Counted from the first letter of the stretch, positions 7,709-18,327 are shown. The stretch: 64,000 bases of DNA from Coprousia sp963931435 (GCA_963931435.1 OZ007012.1:1550001-1614000), one strand, 5' to 3'. Notes: a model not told the origin generated them from the sequence alone. Made by a program: numbers and translations.

Positions 7709-8727
7709 CTAAAGCTCGATGCTCGATTCCTTGATGGGAAACGGCTCGGCGAAATGGCACGCGCAGAAGTGCCCCGGCGCGACCTCGCGGAACTCCGGCT
7801 GCTCGGAGGAGCAGCGCGTCTGCGCGATCGGGCAGCGCGTGTGGAAGCGGCACCCGCTCGGCGGATCGAGCGGCGAGGGCGGGTCTCCCGCCAGGATGAT
7901 ACGGTTGCGCGTCTTCTGGATGTCCGGGTCGGGCACGGGCGCAGCCGAGAGCAGCGACTGGGTGTAGGGGTGCTGCGGCTCGGCGTAGAGCGTCCGCCAG
8001 TCGGAGAGCTCGACGATCTTGCCCAGGTACATCACGGCGATGCGATCGGAGATGTGCTGCACCACCGAGAGGTCGTGCGCGATGAAGAGGTATGCCGTGC
8101 CGAACTGCCTCTGCAGGTCCTTCAGGAGGTTCAACACCTGCGCCTGAATCGAGACGTCGAGCGCCGAGACGGGCTCGTCGCAGATGATGAGCTTGGGATG
8201 CAGGGCGAAGGCGCGGGCGATGCCGATGCGTTGGCGCTGGCCGCCGGAGAACTCGTGCGGATAGCGGTTGATGTGCTCGGGGTTGAGCCCCACCACGTCG
8301 AGCAGCTCGCGCACGTACTTGGTGCGCTCCTCGACACTGCGGCCGTCGCCGTGGATCTGCAGCGGCTCGGAGATGATCTCGCCGATGGTCATGCGCGGGT
8401 TCAGGCTCGCATACGGGTCCTGGAAGATGAACTGCATCTGGCGACGGAGGTCCTTGAGCTCCTTCTTGCTCATCTTGGACACGTCGCGGCCCTCGAAGTA
8501 CACGTGGCCAGCCGTCGGGCTAGTGAGGCGCATGATGGAGCGGCCGGTGGTGGACTTGCCGCAACCGGACTCGCCCACGAGTCCCAGCGTCTCGCCCGCG
8601 TGGATCTCAAAGCTCACGTCGTTGACCGCGGAGACCTTCTTGGCGAACCGGCTCATGAACATGCCGGACTCCGCCGGGAACTCCTTGGAGAGGTGCTCGA
8701 CCTTGAGCAGGGGGGTGTTCTCGGTCA

Positions 8728-8728
<1 letters not shown>
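7709..8728 (-). CDS. oppF: Oligopeptide ABC transporter ATP-binding protein (OppF/DppF type)
   Basis: One of two ATPases of the peptide transporter, 339 residues. It has Walker A GESGCGKST, signature SGGQRQR, Walker B LIICDEP and the H-loop in FIAHDLSVV. The C-terminal oligopeptide-transporter extension carries a Cys pattern (GCRFHTRCPIAQTRC). It works with OppD on the cytoplasmic face of the OppBC permease. Its ATG overlaps the OppD stop by one base (TAATG), so translation is probably coupled. Confidence 0.93.
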
Positions 8729-9845
<1,117 letters not shown>

Positions 9846-9846
<1 letters not shown>

Positions 9847-10784
9847 TATGCATCCTTCATCTTGACATCGAGCGCGTCGCGCAGGCCGTCGCCCAGCAGG
9901 GTGAAGGCGAGCACGGTGGAGAGGATCGCCAGACCCGGCAGGATCATGAGCCAGGGCTCGGTCTGCAGGAACTGCTGGCCGCTCTGGATGAGCGTGCCCC
10001 AGCTGGGATCAGGCGGCACGACGCCGAGGCCGAGGAACGAAAGCGCGCTCTCGGTGAGGATGGCGCCGCCGATGTTCATCGTGGCGTACACCACGATCGA
10101 GGCGACCGAGTTGGGGAAGATGTGGCGCGCGATGATGCGCACGTCCGAGGCGCCCATGGCGCGGGCCGCGTCGACGTAGTCGTTCTCCTTCACGGAGAGG
10201 ATCGCCGAGCGGAACACACGCGCGATCTGCGGCCAGCCCAGGAGGCCGATGGCGATGAACACGTTCTGGATGCCGTTGCCGATCACCGCGATCATCGTGA
10301 CGACGAACAGCGTGTACGGGAACGCCAGGAAGATGTCGGCCAGGCGCATGATGATGGTGTCCCAGATGCCGCCGTAGTACGCGGCGAGGGCGCCCATCAC
10401 AAGACCGATCACGGTCGAGATGCCCGTGGCGACGACGCCCACGGTGAGCGAGATGCGCGCGCCGTAAATGACGCGCGAGAGCACGTCGCGACCGAGCGAG
10501 TCGGTGCCGAAGGGGTGCTCGAGCGAGGGCGCCAGACGCGAGGAGGCGGCCATGTCCGAGGCGGTGGCGTTGGGATCGCCCAAGGTCTGCGGCACCCACA
10601 GATCGGCCGTGAGGGCCACGACCACCATGAAGATGATCCAGATGGCGGCGATGATGGCGAGCTTGTTCTTCTTGAGGCGGCCCCAGGCGTCGCCCCACAG
10701 GGTGCGCGAAGCGCCCGCCGCTGCGCCATGCTCGCAGGCGACGGCCTCGAGAGCGTGAGCGGGCTGCTGGTTAGGATAAATCAT
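9846..10784 (-). CDS. oppC: Oligopeptide ABC transporter permease (OppC/DppC type)
   Basis: Inner-membrane permease subunit of 312 residues. It has an N-terminal membrane segment (LAIIAAIWIIFMVVVALTA), the OppC N-terminal motif HPFGTDSLGRDVLSR, and five further segments. The EAA-type ATPase-contact loop contains DYVDAARAMGASDVRI. It pairs with OppB to form the channel. The gene begins ten bases after OppB and ends in a one-base overlap with OppD. Confidence 0.92.
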
Positions 10785-10794
10785 GCTTCTCCCC

Positions 10795-11811
10795 CTAGCC
10801 CTCGTTCTTGGAGCTGCCGAGCCTGATGCGCGGATCGAGGAAGGCGTAGCTCACGTCGACGATGAGGTTGATGACCATGACCACGAACACGATGACGGTG
10901 ACCGAGCCCATGACGATGGGCCAGTCGCGCTGCGTGATGGCCACGTAGGTCTCGCGGCCGATGCCGGGCCAGCTGAAGACCGTCTCGGTCAGGATGGCGC
11001 CGGCCAGCATCGCGCCGAAGTCCATGCCCACGTAGGTGACCACGGGGATGAGGGCGTTCTTGAGCGCGTGCTTGCGGATGATCGCGCCACGCGAGAGGCC
11101 CTTGGCCTTGGCGGTGCGGATGTAGTCCTGGTTCATGACGTCGAGCAGCTGCGAGCGCATGATGCGCGCGGTGTAGGCGGTGGAGACCGCCGCCAGCGTC
11201 AGCGCGGGCAGGATGTAGTAGGCCCAATCCGGGAAGCGCGAGATGGGCCCGGCGACGCCCGAGATGGGCAGCACGCCCAGGTCGACGCCGAAGATGAGTT
11301 GCAGCAGCATGCCGAACCAGAACGCCGGCATGGCGACCAGAAGCGATGTCACGAGCGTGACGAGGATGTCCCAGAACGAGTAGCGCTTGATGGCCGAGAT
11401 GATGCCGGCGCCTACGCCCAGCACGGCCTCGATGCATATCGCCACGAGCGCCAGCTGTACCGTATAGGGGTACTTCTGCGCGATGATGGAGGAAACCGAG
11501 GTGCCTCGCTGGTACGACGTGCCCAGGTCGCCCTGGAGCAGGCCGCCGAGATAGTCGAAATAGCGCGTGACCATCGGCGTCTCGATGGTGTCGCCGTTCT
11601 CGTCGTAGACCGGATCGCCGTTCTCGTCGGTGACGATGAGCCCGTGCTGGGCCCGGATGTTGATCTCGGTCTGCGGATCGAGCTTCCTTTCGCCGGCGAT
11701 CAGCTTGATGGGATCGCCCGGGACGACGTTCTGCATGATGAACAAGATCAGCGTAACGCCAAGGAAGACAGGGATGAACTGCAGGATTCGCTTGATGATG
11801 TACTTGACCAC
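10795..11811 (-). CDS. oppB: Oligopeptide ABC transporter permease (OppB/DppB type)
   Basis: Permease subunit of 338 residues. It begins with the family signature YIIKRILQFIPVFLGVTLIL and has a large extracytoplasmic loop (about 40-100). The EAA loop contains DYIRTAKAKGLSRGAI and the end reads DPRIRLG. I chose GTG 11811 because AGGGAGGG lies eight bases upstream. The frame is open to ATG 11910, but that would add 33 residues unlike the family. A hairpin lies in the 244-base gap after the binding-protein gene, so oppB and the genes after it are probably less expressed than oppA. Confidence 0.92.
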   Translation of the reverse strand: MVKYIIKRILQFIPVFLGVTLILFIMQNVVPGDPIKLIAGERKLDPQTEINIRAQHGLIVTDENGDPVYDENGDTIETPMVTRYFDYLGGLLQGDLGTSYQRGTSVSSIIAQKYPYTVQLALVAICIEAVLGVGAGIISAIKRYSFWDILVTLVTSLLVAMPAFWFGMLLQLIFGVDLGVLPISGVAGPISRFPDWAYYILPALTLAAVSTAYTARIMRSQLLDVMNQDYIRTAKAKGLSRGAIIRKHALKNALIPVVTYVGMDFGAMLAGAILTETVFSWPGIGRETYVAITQRDWPIVMGSVTVIVFVVMVINLIVDVSYAFLDPRIRLGSSKNEG

Positions 11812-11867
11812 CGCGATACCCTCCCTTGTCTGATGGACATGCCGCATGGCCCGCTGCGGCCATGGCG

Positions 11868-11915
11868 CTCTACTATAGCGTATCGGTGTCGGAGTCGATG
11901 TTTTTTGCATAAAAC
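11868..11915 (-). promoter_or_regulatory. Possible internal promoter and TTATGCAAAA motif upstream of oppB
   Basis: On the minus strand TTATGCAAAAAACAT is followed by a -10-like TATAGT at about 11878-11873. The TTATGCAAAA core also occurs upstream of oppA (13765-13751) and at the IS flank (about 13981-13972). No good -35 box is visible, so activity is uncertain. Confidence 0.35.
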
Positions 11916-11983
11916 GACCAGCTGATGCATCTTGTTCGCGGTTGCGCGCATCAGCCGCGGCCCACGGGCCGTCCCTATACGAG

Positions 11984-12011
11984 GGCAGGGCGCCGGCTAG
12001 GGCGCCCTGCC
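11984..12011 (-). terminator. Intercistronic hairpin after oppA
   Basis: GGCAGGGCGCC and GGCGCCCTGCC form a perfect 11-bp stem around six bases, 44 bases after the oppA stop. No long T run follows. It probably protects or partly terminates the oppA message, which usually must be more abundant than that of the permease genes. Confidence 0.55.
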
Positions 12012-12055
12012 GCAGGCCCGCTCAGCACATGCGGGCGTCTCGCTTGGGCTCTGCC

Positions 12056-13729
12056 TTAGGCAAGTTCGGCCGTCTCGAAATGCGGGATGGTGGCCGCATC
12101 GAAGAAGAAGCTGTTCAGGCGCTCGGAGCCGATGTAGTTGTGCGCGTAGAACATGATCGGAATGATCGGCATGTCCTCACCGATGGTGGCGCAAATCTTG
12201 CGGTAGGCGGCGCGGCGCTCCTGCTCGTCGGCGATCTGGCGGGCATCGAGCATCGCCTGGTCCATCTCAGGGTTGCTGTAATGGTTGTAGTTGTTGTCCG
12301 CCGTGCTGTAGAAGTTGGGGTACAGGAAGTTGTCCATGACCGGGTAGTCGGCAGTCCAGCCCAGACGGGCCAGCTTGTAGGTGCCGTCGTCCAGCGAATC
12401 GAGGTAGGCGGCCCACTCCATGGTGTTCTGGGTGACCTTGATGCCCAAGGCCTCCAGGTCGGCCTGGATGGAGCTCATGATGTCGCCGTGGTCGCCGTCG
12501 CCGTTGTAATCGAGGGTGATCTCGATGGTCGAGGGATCGATGCCGGCGTCGGAGAGGATCTTCTTGGCCTCGTCCAGATCGTAGCGGCAGTAGGTCCAGT
12601 CGTTCTCGGCGTTGTCGTCGATCGAGCGCGGCATGATGGAGGTAGCCGCCTCGCGGTAGCCCTCGTAGAGCGAGTTGACGATGTTGTCGCGGTTGATGGC
12701 CAGGCTGATGGCGCGGCGCACCTCGGGCTTGGAGAGGTTCTCGTCATCGAGGTTGCAGATCAGGTAGTAGGTGGACAGCTCGGTGCCCGTCAGGACCTGC
12801 TTGCCCGGCGTGCTCGTGAAGCCGTCCTCGGACTGGCCGTACTGGTCGATGTTGTCCTGGATCTGGCCGGTCGGGATGGCGCAGAAATCGATCTCGCCCG
12901 CCTGGAAGCCACGGTAGGCGGTGTCCGGATCGGCCTGGATGGAGAAGTAGATGCCGTTGATGGTGGGGACGGTGGCGCCGTTGTAGTCCTCGAAGCGCGA
13001 GCACATGATGTACTGGTTGTGCTGCCAGGCCTCGTCCATCTTGAAGGCGCCGTTGCCGATCGGCTGCTCCAGGAAGCCCGCCGGATCATCGAGAGCGACC
13101 TGCGGAGTCGGAACGAGAGCCGGGTGGCACACCACGGCGGTGAAGTCGGCCATGGGCGCTGCGAGGGTCACCTGGAGGGTGAGATCGTCGAGCGCGACGA
13201 TGCCGGAGATCCCGTCGGCATTGCCGGCGTGGTACTCATCGTAGCCGGCGATCGGGGCCAGGTGGTAGCAGATGTCGGAGGGAGCCGCCATCGTGGGGCT
13301 CGCGACGCGCTCCCAGCCGCGCTTGAAGCTCTCGGCGTCGACGGGGTCGCCGTTGTGGAACTTGGCGCCCTCGCGCAGGGTGAAGGTGTACACCAGGCCG
13401 TCCTCGGAGACGGTGGGCAGCGCGGTGGCGGCGAGCGGCGTGGGCTCGTTGGTGTCGTAGTCCCAGGTCAGCAGCGAGTCGAAGAGGGCGTGGATGACGG
13501 CCATGCCCTGGTTCTCCTGGCCGTTGTAGGGGTCGATGTACTTGGGCTCGTTGATGTAGAAGCTGACGTAGCCCTCGCCCACCTCGGGCGCGGCGGCGCC
13601 GGTGGAACCGGTATCGGACCCGCCGTTATTGGTGCAGCCGGCGAGCGCCGCGAGGGCGCTCATGGCCAGGGCGCCGCCCACGAACTGGCGACGACCGACC
13701 ATCGGCTGGAGCTTGCTGAGATCTGCCAT
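12056..13729 (-). CDS. oppA: Oligopeptide ABC transporter substrate-binding lipoprotein (OppA/DppA type)
   Basis: First gene of the operon, 557 residues. The N-terminus carries a twin-arginine motif (GRRQFVGG, Arg13-Arg14), a hydrophobic Ala/Leu core and the lipobox LAGC with Cys32, so it is probably a Tat-exported lipoprotein. SBP_bac_5 features are TFTLREGAKFHNGDPVDA, RRAISLAINRDNIV and SNPEMDQAMLDAR. It binds oligopeptides and passes them to OppBCDF. The start ATG 13729 has GGAGGAAC directly upstream. The control region upstream carries several palindromes, and an insertion sequence lies just beyond them. Confidence 0.93.
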   Translation of the reverse strand: MADLSKLQPMVGRRQFVGGALAMSALAALAGCTNNGGSDTGSTGAAAPEVGEGYVSFYINEPKYIDPYNGQENQGMAVIHALFDSLLTWDYDTNEPTPLAATALPTVSEDGLVYTFTLREGAKFHNGDPVDAESFKRGWERVASPTMAAPSDICYHLAPIAGYDEYHAGNADGISGIVALDDLTLQVTLAAPMADFTAVVCHPALVPTPQVALDDPAGFLEQPIGNGAFKMDEAWQHNQYIMCSRFEDYNGATVPTINGIYFSIQADPDTAYRGFQAGEIDFCAIPTGQIQDNIDQYGQSEDGFTSTPGKQVLTGTELSTYYLICNLDDENLSKPEVRRAISLAINRDNIVNSLYEGYREAATSIMPRSIDDNAENDWTYCRYDLDEAKKILSDAGIDPSTIEITLDYNGDGDHGDIMSSIQADLEALGIKVTQNTMEWAAYLDSLDDGTYKLARLGWTADYPVMDNFLYPNFYSTADNNYNHYSNPEMDQAMLDARQIADEQERRAAYRKICATIGEDMPIIPIMFYAHNYIGSERLNSFFFDAATIPHFETAELA

Positions 13730-13747
13730 TGTTCCTCCTTCATAGAC

Positions 13748-13897
13748 GGGTATGCTTTTTGCATAACCCCTTTACGAACGCTTCATGATCCGGCGCCTCT
13801 GTAAGCGCCGAGCACAAACAGGTAATACTTTACCTGAAAAAAGCGCTTTCTATACCTTCATTCCGCCAAACGGCGCCCTAATATCCGCCAATTGGCG
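13748..13897 (-). promoter_or_regulatory. Palindrome-rich control region of the oligopeptide operon
   Basis: Several operator-like inverted repeats lie within 170 bases upstream of oppA. TATGC-AAAAA-GCATA is at 13751-13765. CAGGTAA-4-TTACCTG, a perfect 18-bp repeat, is at 13819-13836. AAAGCGCTTT, a centre like those of LacI-family operators, is at 13840-13849. CGCCAATTGGCG is at 13886-13897. TATAGA (13853-13848) could be a -10 box. The regulators are unknown; the density suggests control by more than one factor. Confidence 0.5.
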
Positions 13898-13986
13898 CTC
13901 GACAGGGTGCTTGAAAAATGGGCATCTTTGTCGTCGTTTTTCTCACAAACCCCCTGTCTGAGCTGGGAGGATTTTGCATAATGTTT

Positions 13987-15321
13987 GGGTTATAGGACAA
14001 AAAGTGTGTAAGCACTAATCCCAGTCCATCCGGTAGGGTTCGGAGTTATGGAGCTCGGACCAGACGATGGCATCGCCCCATCGCGGAATAGTCCCCTCCA
14101 GTTTTTGTCGCTCGTCGAGCCGCCCGTAGATGGCGGCGATCGAGCGGTCCGTCGGCATGACGCGCAGGATCTCGGCGGCGGGCAGGGGATCCGGCGAGTG
14201 CATATAGCACCACCAGAAGATCGCCTTGATCCTCCTCTCCACGGAGAGACCTCTGTGGTCCCTCAGCATGGCTCTGAGCTGCGCGTTGACCCCTCCTTCG
14301 ATGCGGTTGTTGGTTGATGGGAGCGGCTCTGCGGAGGCAAGTGCTGGGTCGAGGTAGGTGAAGAGCGTCCCGGCGTTGACGAGCCTGACGAGCGAGCGCC
14401 TGGCCTTCACGAGCCGCTCGTGGGTCAGCGCCACCCTGCCGTCCTCCGAGCGCGTGGTCTCCGCCAGAAACCCGGCCCAGCGATCCGACCACGCGAGCAG
14501 CGCCTGCACCCAGCCGTCCGCCTCCTTGATGGTGGTGATCGCCAGCAGCGCCCTCGCGAGCCCGTAGAGCTCGACCCCTGCCTGGGTCCTCGGCCTCGTC
14601 GTGGTATATCGTCTCACCTGGGAAAAGGCGTGGAAGACGCACCTCTGGTGCCTCGTCTTCGGCCAAGTTTTTCTCAGGGCCTTGGCAAAGCCGTCCCCGC
14701 CGTCGGAAACGACGACCTCTGGCGCAGCGATGCGCGACATCAGCGCCGCCCAGGCGCGGCTGTTCTCCGACCTGCATAAATGCCAGCCGAGCGCCTTCTC
14801 GTCGTCTGAGGCTATCAGCACGACGGCCTTCCTGCCCAGATGGATCCCGTCCACGTAGACGACCCTGCGAGGCCTCTCCACCTTGGGCGGCATCGGCCAG
14901 ATCTCCCAGAACCTCCCGCACCTCCTGCGGAACGTCCTGCCGCCTCCCGGCATGTCCGCCTGCCTGGCGCGGGTCAAAAGCCAGCCGAGAAAGCCGTCGA
15001 GGAGCTTGGCCGCGTTGTCAATCCTCTGGGTCGCGCTCGCGCCGCACGAGGTGCACCTCCACCGCGTCCTGCCCGCGGTCGTCTTGCCATTTTTCGCCAT
15101 CTTCCTGCCGCATACAGGACAGTGCGGTGCGCTCATAGGGGGCCTCGCTGTCTTTGAGCAACTTGCTAGTCAAAAACAGCATGCTCTGCCTGCAGAAACC
15201 CCTGTACTCTTACACACATTTTGTCCAGGTGGGAAGTTGGCACAACGCAACTCGAAAGGCCAAGAACCGGTACGCTACCTGCACTGATAATGCAGGTTCT
15301 TACACACTTTTTGTCCTATAA
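13987..15321 (-). mobile_element. IS1249-like insertion sequence (IS256-type DDE element)
   Basis: The element has perfect 22-bp terminal inverted repeats at 13991-14012 (beginning TATAGGACAAAAAG) and 15299-15320. The 11-bp sequence GCATAATGTTT occurs on both sides (13976-13986 and 15322-15332), consistent with a target duplication of roughly 8-11 bp. The exact ends are uncertain by a few bases. It encodes one intact transposase. It is inserted between secG and the oligopeptide operon control region. The identical ends suggest a recent insertion. Confidence 0.85.
14015..15136 (-). CDS. IS1249-type transposase
   Basis: A 373-residue DDE transposase that cuts and joins the element ends. The N-terminus has a zinc-ribbon pattern (CPVCG...CTSCG). 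The likely catalytic residues lie in VVYVDGIHLG, VVSDGGDGF and NNRIEGGVNAQL, the last being the usual glutamate context of this group. No frameshift or stop is present, so the element may be active. It ends 2 bases inside the left inverted repeat and is the only gene in the element. The 160 bases between its start and the right repeat hold no gene. Confidence 0.88.
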   Translation of the reverse strand: MSAPHCPVCGRKMAKNGKTTAGRTRWRCTSCGASATQRIDNAAKLLDGFLGWLLTRARQADMPGGGRTFRRRCGRFWEIWPMPPKVERPRRVVYVDGIHLGRKAVVLIASDDEKALGWHLCRSENSRAWAALMSRIAAPEVVVSDGGDGFAKALRKTWPKTRHQRCVFHAFSQVRRYTTTRPRTQAGVELYGLARALLAITTIKEADGWVQALLAWSDRWAGFLAETTRSEDGRVALTHERLVKARRSLVRLVNAGTLFTYLDPALASAEPLPSTNNRIEGGVNAQLRAMLRDHRGLSVERRIKAIFWWCYMHSPDPLPAAEILRVMPTDRSIAAIYGRLDERQKLEGTIPRWGDAIVWSELHNSEPYRMDWD

Positions 15322-15394
15322 GCATAATGTTTCCGTCTTGTTGCCCATTTGAGCGGCAGTCGGAGCGCTCTTGCGCCACCATCGAACGCCCATG

Positions 15395-15424
15395 AAAAAG
15401 GGCGCCCGTAACCGAGCGCCCTCG
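15395..15424 (-). terminator. Terminator of secG
   Basis: On the minus strand AGGGCGC and GCGCCCT pair and are followed by TTTTTC, 28 bases after the secG stop. Confidence 0.75.
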
Positions 15425-15451
15425 CGATAGCATCTGGTTGGAGCCTGCGGT

Positions 15452-15721
15452 CTACCCCACGTAGCTCGCCATGTCCACGAACCCCTGCGGGAAGAAGAAC
15501 ATGCACAGCACAATGCAGGCGGCGAACACGCACGCCACGATGATCGTGAGGCGGTCGAGGTTGCGCTCCATGACGCCCGTGGCGGCGCTGGAGTTGTAGA
15601 GCGAGCTGGCGATCATGTCGGACACGCCCGTACCCTTACCGGAATGCATGAGCACGAGCGCGATGAGGGCGAGCGCAGAAAGCAGCCAGACAGCGAAGAG
15701 GATGATCTCAAAGGGACCCAC
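15452..15721 (-). CDS. secG: Preprotein translocase subunit SecG
   Basis: SecG is a small membrane subunit of the SecYEG channel that aids protein export. The 89-residue protein has two hydrophobic segments (about 5-25 and 58-77). The conserved cytoplasmic loop LMHSGKGTGVSDMIASSL lies between them. I chose GTG 15721, which has AAGGAG six bases upstream. The longer ATG start at 15757 would add twelve residues and lacks a ribosome-binding site. secG follows gpmI on the same strand, as in many Gram-positive glycolytic clusters, but a strong terminator lies between them. A TATAGT just upstream of 15757 may give it its own promoter. Confidence 0.9.
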   Translation of the reverse strand: MGPFEIILFAVWLLSALALIALVLMHSGKGTGVSDMIASSLYNSSAATGVMERNLDRLTIIVACVFAACIVLCMFFFPQGFVDMASYVG

Positions 15722-15915
15722 GATGAACTCCTTAGCGAAGAAATACGAACCTCGCAACTATACCACACCCCGCACCTCCCCGCGGGTCATTTGGAGACGT
15801 TGTGCAGCGAGAAGGGCGATCCCCTCAGGATGCTGCCAAGCGCACGACTCCGGACAGGTCGCATCGATCAACTTGGCATAGGCCGGTTGGAAAACAGTTT
15901 CGCGCTCAATCGATT

Positions 15916-15955
15916 GGAAAAGAGGGCCGCTGCAGCGCGATTGCTGCAGCGGCCC
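15916..15955 (-). terminator. Terminator of the glycolytic operon (after gpmI)
   Basis: GAGGGCCGCTGCAG and CTGCAGCGGCCCTC form a perfect 14-bp stem, followed on the minus strand by TTTTCC. Confidence 0.9.
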
Positions 15956-15997
15956 TCCGACGGATCGGGATGAACCCGCCCCCCCCGTTGCCCGGTT

Positions 15998-17563
15998 CTA
16001 CTCCTCGGTGGCGAGGACGCGACCGGTCATCTCGGGACTCGGCTCGAGGCCGGCCAGGGTGAGAAGCGTCGGCGCGATGTCCGAGAGGCGCCCATCCTCG
16101 ATGCCGGTGAGCTTGGCAGCCGGATCGACCACGATGAACGGCACGCGGTTGGTGGTGTGGGCGGTGAAGGGGTGCTTCTCGCCCTTATCGTCCACGTCGT
16201 ACATGTGGTCGGCGTTGCCATGGTCGGCGGTGATGAGTGCGAAGCCGCCCTTGGCGAGAATCGCAGGGATCACCTTGGAGAGACCGTCGTCGACGGCCTC
16301 CACGGCCTTGACCGCGGCGTCGAAGACGCCGGTGTGGCCGACCATGTCGCAGTTGGCATAGTTGACGATGTAGAAGTCCGCGCGGTCCTCGTTGATGGCC
16401 TGGACCAGCTTCTCGGTGACCTCGGGCTCCGACATCTCGGGCTGCAGATCGTAGGTGGCCACCTTGGGGCTGGCGACGAGCACGCGCTCCTCGCCCTCCT
16501 TGGGCTCCTCGATGCCGCCGTTCAGGAAGAACGTCACATGGGCGTACTTCTCGGTCTCGGCGGTGTGCAGCTGCTTCAAGCCGTTCTGCGCAATGACGTC
16601 GGCGAGCACGTTCTCGGGGAACGTCTTGGGGAAGGCCACCTCGACGTTGGTGAACGTCTCGTCGTACTCCGTCATGGTGACGAAATGGCTGAGCTTGGGC
16701 GCGACCTTGCGCTCGAAGCCGTCGAAATCCTTCTCGGTGAAGGCGCGCGTCATCTCGCGGGCGCGGTCGGGACGGAAGTTGAAGAACACCATCGCGTCGC
16801 CGTCGTGCACGCCCTCGTTATGGCAGGCGAACGGCTCGATGAACTCGTCACCGCGCTCGTCCTTGGCGTAGTAGGCCTCGACGCCCTCGACCGGATCGCG
16901 ATCGGTCTCGGAGGGCAGGGTGACCACGTCGTAGGCGCGCTCGACGCGCTCCCAGCGGTTGTCGCGGTCCATGGCCCAGTAACGGCCCGAGACGGTGGCG
17001 ATGCGCGCGTCGACGCCCGTGTACTTGGAGAGCGCCTCGAGGTTCTCCTTCAGGGTCTTGATGTAGCCGGCACCGGAGTGCGGGTCTACATCGCGGCCGT
17101 CCATGAAGCAGTGGAAGCGCACGCGCTCCACGCCGTGCATGGCGGCGATGGCGGCGAGGTTCTCGCCGTGGCGCTGCATGGAGTGCACGCCGCCCGGGGA
17201 GACGAGGCCCAGCAGATGCAGGGTCGCGCCGCTCTTGGCGACGTCGTCCATGGCGCGGGCGAGCGTCTCGTTCTCCTGGATGGAGCCGTCCTTGATGGCG
17301 TTGTTGATGCGGCTGAGCTCCTGGAACACGATGCGGCCGGCGCCGATGTTGAGGTGGCCGACCTCGGAGTTGCCCATCTGCCCGTCGGGCAGGCCCACGT
17401 CCTCGCCGGAGGCGCCGAGCGTGGTGTGGGGGTACTCGTTCCAGAGCTTGTCGAGGTAGGGCTTGTTCGCCTTGAAGACGGCGTTGTTGTCGCCCGCGGG
17501 CGCCAGGCCGAAGCCGTCCATGATGACGAGCAGCGCCGGGAGATGACGCTTGTTCTCAGCCAT
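15998..17563 (-). CDS. gpmI: 2,3-bisphosphoglycerate-independent phosphoglycerate mutase
   Basis: Interconverts 3- and 2-phosphoglycerate in glycolysis and uses two metal ions. At 521 residues it has the usual family length. The N-terminal metal motif VIMDGFGLAP is present. The catalytic serine lies in GNSEVGHLNIGAGR, and the later metal ligands lie in ITADHGNADHMYD and PFTAHTTNRVPFI. Its ATG overlaps the tpiA stop by one base (TAATG). It is the last gene of the gap-pgk-tpiA-gpmI run. Confidence 0.96.
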   Translation of the reverse strand: MAENKRHLPALLVIMDGFGLAPAGDNNAVFKANKPYLDKLWNEYPHTTLGASGEDVGLPDGQMGNSEVGHLNIGAGRIVFQELSRINNAIKDGSIQENETLARAMDDVAKSGATLHLLGLVSPGGVHSMQRHGENLAAIAAMHGVERVRFHCFMDGRDVDPHSGAGYIKTLKENLEALSKYTGVDARIATVSGRYWAMDRDNRWERVERAYDVVTLPSETDRDPVEGVEAYYAKDERGDEFIEPFACHNEGVHDGDAMVFFNFRPDRAREMTRAFTEKDFDGFERKVAPKLSHFVTMTEYDETFTNVEVAFPKTFPENVLADVIAQNGLKQLHTAETEKYAHVTFFLNGGIEEPKEGEERVLVASPKVATYDLQPEMSEPEVTEKLVQAINEDRADFYIVNYANCDMVGHTGVFDAAVKAVEAVDDGLSKVIPAILAKGGFALITADHGNADHMYDVDDKGEKHPFTAHTTNRVPFIVVDPAAKLTGIEDGRLSDIAPTLLTLAGLEPSPEMTGRVLATEE

Positions 17564-18327
17564 TACTCAGCCGCCTTCTCGACCATGGCCGCGAAGCTGT
17601 CGGCCTTGAGCGAGGCGCCGCCCACGAGCGCGCCGTCGACGTCTTCCTTCTCCAGGAAGCCGGCGATGTTCTCGGGCTTGGCGGAGCCGCCGTAGAGGAT
17701 GCGGATGCCCGCGGCGGTCTGCTCGCCGAAGATCTCGGCGAGGGTGGCGCGGATGGCGCCGCAGACCTCCTGGGCGTCATCGGCCGTGGCGGTCTTGCCG
17801 GTGCCGATGGCCCAGATGGGCTCGTAGGCGATCACGTACTTGGACGGATCGGTAATCTCGAGGCCGGCGGTGTCCTTCTTGATCTGGTCGACCACGAACT
17901 CGACGTGCTTGCCCGCCTCGCGGACCTCGAGGGACTCGCCGCAGCAGCTGATCGGCGTGATGCCGGCCGCCATGAGGGCCTTAGCCTTCTTGTTGACGTC
18001 CTCGTCGGTCTCGTGGAAGTAGTCGCGGCGCTCGGAGTGGCCGATGATGCAGTACTCGGCGTTCACGGACTTGAGCATGTCGCAGGAGATCTCCCCGGTG
18101 TAGGCGCCGGAGGCCTCCCAGTACACGTTCTGGCCGCCGAGCTTGATGGGCGACTCGGCGATCTTGTGCGAGGTGCAGGCCAGATCGATGGCAGGCGGGC
18201 AGATGACGACCTCAACCGCGGTGGTGGTGATCTTCTCGGCGAGCGCCTCGGCCAGCTCCTTGGCGGCCGGGACGTCGTTGTTCATCTTCCAGTTGCCTGC
18301 GATGAGGCGGGTACGGTTACTCGGCAT
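17563..18327 (-). CDS. tpiA: Triosephosphate isomerase
   Basis: Interconverts dihydroxyacetone phosphate and glyceraldehyde 3-phosphate. The 254-residue protein shows the substrate Lys in AGNWKMN, the catalytic His in IIGHSERR and the catalytic Glu in AYEPIWAIGTGKTA. The phosphate-binding end reads LYGGSAKPEN. The start overlaps the last 11 bases of pgk, and the stop overlaps the gpmI start. Confidence 0.97.
   Translation of the reverse strand: MPSNRTRLIAGNWKMNNDVPAAKELAEALAEKITTTAVEVVICPPAIDLACTSHKIAESPIKLGGQNVYWEASGAYTGEISCDMLKSVNAEYCIIGHSERRDYFHETDEDVNKKAKALMAAGITPISCCGESLEVREAGKHVEFVVDQIKKDTAGLEITDPSKYVIAYEPIWAIGTGKTATADDAQEVCGAIRATLAEIFGEQTAAGIRILYGGSAKPENIAGFLEKEDVDGALVGGASLKADSFAAMVEKAAE

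Noticed and set aside
16157..17695. Long plus-strand open frame across gpmI
   Set aside because: Antisense shadow of a conserved glycolytic gene; its residues show no family pattern.
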